From the NCBI GenBank assembly GCA_015494165.1, contig WGBS01000090.1:1-14649 (forward strand): DNA of 14,649 bases. The letters run 5' to 3'. Below, piece by piece: positions 12,030-14,649 of the stretch (its first letter is position 1; every line of letters begins with the position of its first letter). The DNA comes from Gammaproteobacteria bacterium (GTDB lineage: Bacteria; Pseudomonadota; Gammaproteobacteria; S144-34). The position numbers were made by a program, and so were the translations under genes. The notes below the pieces were generated by a model that made no database searches, was not told where the DNA came from, and worked only from the letters and a program-made list of their open reading frames with translations.

Positions 12030-13162
12030 GCGGCGCCTTCGCCGGGCTGCGCGTCGCCTTCACCGGCAGGCTCGACCGCATCGCGCGGCGCCGCGCCGAG
12101 GCCCTCGTGCGCGAGGGCGGGGGGCTGCCCGTCCGCCACGTCTCGCGCCGCACCGATCTGCTCGTGGTCGGCATGCGCGGGTGGGGCGTGCTGCCGCGCG
12201 GCGAGGTGAGCGCCAAGCTGCGCCGCGCCGAGGCCCTGCGCCGCGCCGGCCATCCCATTGAGATCCTCTCCGAGCGCGCCTTCCTCGCGCGCGCGGGCCT
12301 CGGCGCCGCGGGCGGCGTGCGCGAGGACGCCATCCCCCTCGAGCGCGCCGCACGCCTGACGGGCCTGCCGGAGACGCTGCTCGCGCGCTGCGTGGCGCTC
12401 GGGATTGTCGGCGACGAGGGCGGCGGCCTCGACTTCGCCGACCTCGCGGGGCTGCGCGGCATCGCGGCGCTCCTGCGCACGGGGGCCGATCCGGCCGAGA
12501 TCGCGGGCGCGCTCGCGCGCCTTGCGCGCCTCATGCCGGAGCTCGAGCGCCCGCTCGCCCAGCTCCGCCTCCTGCGCCGCGACGGGCGGCTGGTCGCGGC
12601 GCTCGAGGGCGCGCGGCTGACGCCCTGGGGGCAGCTCCTGCTGCCACTCGAGGGCGCGGGCGACGGGCCCGGCGACGTGGACGCGCTCCTCGCCGCGGGC
12701 GTCGCCGCGGAGGAGCGGGGCGACTGGCTCGGGGCCGAGCGCAGCTATCGCGCCGCCCTCGCCGCCGACCCCGACTGCGGGGAGGGCTGGTACAACCTCG
12801 CCAGCGCCCACATGGCGCGCGGCCGGCTGCGCGAGGCAGAGCGCTGCCTGCGCGAGGCCGTGCGCCGCCTGCCGGGGCTCGCCTCCGCCTGGTACAACCT
12901 GGGCTACGTGCTGGACGAGCTCGGACGGCCGGGGGCGGCCCTGCGCGCCCTGCGGCGCGCGGTGCGCCTGGCGCCTGGGCACGCCGACGCGCACTTCAAC
13001 CTCGCCGTGGTCGCCGAGCGCCTCGGCCGCGCGGGCGAGGCGCTCGCGCACTGGCGCGCCTGCCTCGAGCTGAGCGGCGACCGCGAGGTGCGCGCGCTCG
13101 CGCGCCGGCGCATCCGCGCGCTCGAGGCCGCCGCGCGCGAGGCGTCCCGGGCGCGCTCCTGA
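12026..13162 (+). CDS. BRCT - HTH-like - TPR protein, third gene of the Ku/ligase operon
   Basis: A 378-residue multidomain protein. Residues about 1-92 form a BRCT domain like that of NAD-dependent ligases: GLRVAFTGRLDRIARRRAEAL, then VSRRTDLLVVG, then AKLRRAEALRRAGHPIEILSERAFL. Residues about 100-215 are helical, starting with a MerR-like ERAARLTGLPETLLARCVALGIV, and end in LTPWGQLLLPLE; the HTH call is tentative. Residues about 222-370 contain four TPR units (AAGVAAEERGDWLGAERSYR, WYNLASAHMARGRLREAE, WYNLGYVLDELGRPGAALR and HFNLAVVAERLGRAGEAL). No catalytic motif is seen. BRCT domains bind phosphoproteins or DNA ends, and TPRs bind proteins, so a scaffold or regulator for the Ku-ligase complex is a sensible inference from the GTGA overlap with the ligase. 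The GTG at 12026 places the start just before the BRCT strand; no ATG alternative exists nearby. Confidence 0.88.
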   Translation: MSGAFAGLRVAFTGRLDRIARRRAEALVREGGGLPVRHVSRRTDLLVVGMRGWGVLPRGEVSAKLRRAEALRRAGHPIEILSERAFLARAGLGAAGGVREDAIPLERAARLTGLPETLLARCVALGIVGDEGGGLDFADLAGLRGIAALLRTGADPAEIAGALARLARLMPELERPLAQLRLLRRDGRLVAALEGARLTPWGQLLLPLEGAGDGPGDVDALLAAGVAAEERGDWLGAERSYRAALAADPDCGEGWYNLASAHMARGRLREAERCLREAVRRLPGLASAWYNLGYVLDELGRPGAALRALRRAVRLAPGHADAHFNLAVVAERLGRAGEALAHWRACLELSGDREVRALARRRIRALEAAAREASRARS

Positions 13163-13187
13163 GGCGTACCGGGACGGCGGCCCTCAG
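13143..13187. terminator. Nested inverted repeats between convergent genes
   Basis: CGTCCCGG (13143-13150) pairs with CCGGGACG (13169-13176), and CTGAGG (13159-13164) pairs with CCTCAG (13182-13187). The two alternatives are mutually exclusive and cover both convergent stop codons in the 21-base gap between the BRCT/TPR gene and trkH. There is no T tract in either direction, so termination activity is uncertain. Confidence 0.3.
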
Positions 13188-14629
13188 GGGCGCCAGAAGG
13201 CGGGGCTGAACAGGACGAGCAGGGTGAAGACCTCGAGGCGGCCGAGCAGCATGGCGACGACGGCGATCGCCTTCGCGGCGTCGTTCACGTGCTGGAAGGA
13301 GGCGCTCACCTCGCCGAGCCCCGGGCCGAGGTTGTTGATGCACGCCACCACCGCCGAGAAGGCCGTCACCTGATCGAGGCCGGTGGCCATCATCAGGACC
13401 ATCAGCACCACGAAGCTCGCCACGTACACGGCGAAGAAGCCCCACACCGCCGAGGCGGTGCGCTCCGGCACCACCCGGCCGGCGAGCCGCACCGGGCGCA
13501 CCGAGTGCGGGTGGGGCAGGCGCACGAGCTCGCGCCAGCCCTGCTTGGCGAGCAGCAGCACGCGCACCACCTTCATGCCGCCCGCGGTCGAGCCCGCGCA
13601 GCCGCCCACGATGCCGATGTACATGAGGAACACCGGCGCGAACAGCGGCCAGGCGCTGAAGTCGGCGGTGGTGAAGCCCGTGCTGGTCATGACCGAGACC
13701 GCCTGGAACAATGCCTGCCGCAGCGCGCCGAGCGGCGCCGGCGCCGCGCGCGCCAGATGCAGCACCAGCGCCAGCGCCACGCTCGCCAGCGCGAGCAGCG
13801 CCACGAAGGCGCGCACCTCGGGGTCGCGCGCGTAGGCGGCGAGCCCCGCGCCCCGCAGCGCCGCGAAGTGCACCGCGAAGTTGGTGGCCCCGAGCGCCAT
13901 GAAGACCACCGCGAGCGCCTCCAGCAACGGGCTTCCGAAGTAGGCGAAGCTCGCGTCGTGCGTGGAGAAGCCGCCGGTGGACACCGTGGTGAGCGCGTGC
14001 GCGACCGCGTCGAAGCCGTCCATGCCCGCCAGCCGGTAGGCGAGGGCGCACAGCGCCGTCAGCCCCAGGTAGATCAGCCACAGGGCGCGCGCCGTGTGCA
14101 GCAGGCGCGGGGTGAGCTTCTCCTCCTTCATCGGCCCCGGGATCTCGGCGCGGTAGAGCTGCATGCCGCCCATGCCGAGCATGGGCATCACCGCCACCGC
14201 CAGCACCACCACGCCCATGCCGCCCAGCCACTGCAGGAGCGCCCGATAGAGGAGGATGGACGGCGCCTGCTGGTCGAGCCCGCTCATGACCGTCGCGCCC
14301 GTGGTCGTGAAGCCCGAGACCGCCTCGAAGACGGCGTCGAGCGGGCGCAGATGCGGCCCGAGCACGAAGGGCAGGGAGGCGCACAGCCCGAGCACGACCC
14401 AGAACAGCGCCACCACGAGGAAGCCGTCGCGCGGGCGCAGGTCCGCGCTCGCGCCCCGCACCGGCAGCCACAGCGTGAGGCCCAGGGCCACGGTGAGCAG
14501 CGTCGCCTCCGCGAAGTGGACGGCCTCGCCGTCCGCCGCCGCGACCGAGACGAGCATGGGCACGAGGAGCGTCGCCCCGAACAGGAGCAGGAGCTGGCCG
14601 AGGAGCCGCTGGATGGCCGGGCGCGTCAC
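13184..14629 (-). CDS. trkH: Trk system potassium uptake protein TrkH
   Basis: A 481-residue inner-membrane protein, colinear with E. coli TrkH/TrkG (about 483-485 residues) from the N-terminus (RLLGQLLLLFGATLLVPML) to the C-terminus (LVLFSPAFWRP). The four selectivity-filter repeats of the SKT superfamily are visible: SGFTTTGATV, VSTGGFSTHD, STGFTTADF and NNLGPGLG. The gating-loop region GGCAGSTAGGMKVVR and the TrkH-specific blocks LQWLGGMGVVVLAVAVMPMLGMGGMQLYRAE and WGFFAVYVASF are also present. It works with the cytosolic NAD/ATP-binding TrkA, which is not in this window, to import potassium. The GTG at 14629 gives the full conserved N-terminus but has no Shine-Dalgarno. A TATACT box ends eight bases upstream. 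Confidence 0.96.
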   Translation of the reverse strand: MTRPAIQRLLGQLLLLFGATLLVPMLVSVAAADGEAVHFAEATLLTVALGLTLWLPVRGASADLRPRDGFLVVALFWVVLGLCASLPFVLGPHLRPLDAVFEAVSGFTTTGATVMSGLDQQAPSILLYRALLQWLGGMGVVVLAVAVMPMLGMGGMQLYRAEIPGPMKEEKLTPRLLHTARALWLIYLGLTALCALAYRLAGMDGFDAVAHALTTVSTGGFSTHDASFAYFGSPLLEALAVVFMALGATNFAVHFAALRGAGLAAYARDPEVRAFVALLALASVALALVLHLARAAPAPLGALRQALFQAVSVMTSTGFTTADFSAWPLFAPVFLMYIGIVGGCAGSTAGGMKVVRVLLLAKQGWRELVRLPHPHSVRPVRLAGRVVPERTASAVWGFFAVYVASFVVLMVLMMATGLDQVTAFSAVVACINNLGPGLGEVSASFQHVNDAAKAIAVVAMLLGRLEVFTLLVLFSPAFWRP

Positions 14630-14637
14630 GGCGCGCC

Positions 14638-14643
14638 AGTATA
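14638..14643 (-). promoter_or_regulatory. -10 box directly upstream of trkH
   Basis: TATACT on the reverse strand (14643 to 14638) matches five of six positions of TATAAT. It lies eight bases before the trkH GTG, so a transcript from it would have a leader of about 0-2 bases. The -35 region lies outside the window. Confidence 0.4.
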
Positions 14644-14649
14644 CGCCGC

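Noticed and set aside
12026..12300. Reading the BRCT segment as the tail of a split NAD-dependent ligase (LigA)
   Set aside because: No adenylation, zinc-finger or HhH domains of LigA are nearby, and the upstream ligase is a complete ATP-dependent enzyme in another frame with its own stop codon.
1..14649. CRISPR arrays, insertion sequences, prophage or integrase genes
   Set aside because: None were seen. The short repeats found (GTCAC half-sites, CCCGCGGG palindromes) lack spacer structure, and no transposase or recombinase motifs appear in any frame.

Overview
The window is very GC-rich, coding-dense DNA that looks chromosomal. It most likely comes from a high-GC gammaproteobacterium of the Chromatiales/Ectothiorhodospiraceae kind. 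The main reason is gene order: gacA(uvrY) - uvrC - pgsA - tRNA-Cys(GCA) - tRNA-Leu(TAA) follows the E. coli order uvrY-uvrC-pgsA-glyW-cysT-leuZ, with extra genes inserted and tRNA-Gly missing. The lineage is inferred from this synteny and from protein similarity to remembered family members; no search was run. No insertion sequence, integrase, CRISPR array or replication origin was seen.

Layout. Positions 1-123 are the last 40 codons of a PEP-CTERM (exosortase substrate) protein, followed by a strong intrinsic terminator. Next come gacA (344-1033) and a second, diverged GacA paralogue (1301-1984) that has lost every receiver phosphorylation residue and lies behind a good sigma-54 promoter candidate. 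A thioredoxin/NHL-propeller protein of the NHLRC2 type (2076-3530), uvrC (3561-5396) and pgsA (5396-5980) follow. Then come tRNA-Cys, a reverse-strand DUF429-like gene, tRNA-Leu and a secreted SIMPL-domain protein (7133-7855). On the reverse strand pcm and an exported UPF0173-type metallo-beta-lactamase-fold hydrolase overlap as an operon (9512-7852). Divergent from pcm is an Hsp20 gene with a recognisable sigma-32 promoter.

From 10249 to 13162 there is a tight three-gene operon with GTGA start/stop overlaps: Ku, a stand-alone LigD-type ATP-dependent DNA ligase, and a BRCT - helical/HTH-like - TPR protein. The first two make a minimal bacterial non-homologous end-joining (NHEJ) system. The third gene is translationally coupled to them and is a candidate accessory factor. 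The window closes with trkH (potassium uptake) on the reverse strand, its start codon only 20 bases from the edge.

Together the window carries DNA repair (UvrC; Ku/ligase), protein repair and quality control (Pcm, Hsp20, thioredoxin-NHL), global regulation (GacA and its phospho-dead paralogue), membrane lipid synthesis (PgsA) and ion homeostasis (TrkH). The most interesting points are the phospho-dead GacA paralogue with its sigma-54 promoter and GTCAC half-site array, the ku-lig-BRCT/TPR operon, and several promoters whose -10 box places transcription start on or next to the start codon (uvrC, pcm, trkH), suggesting leaderless mRNAs.
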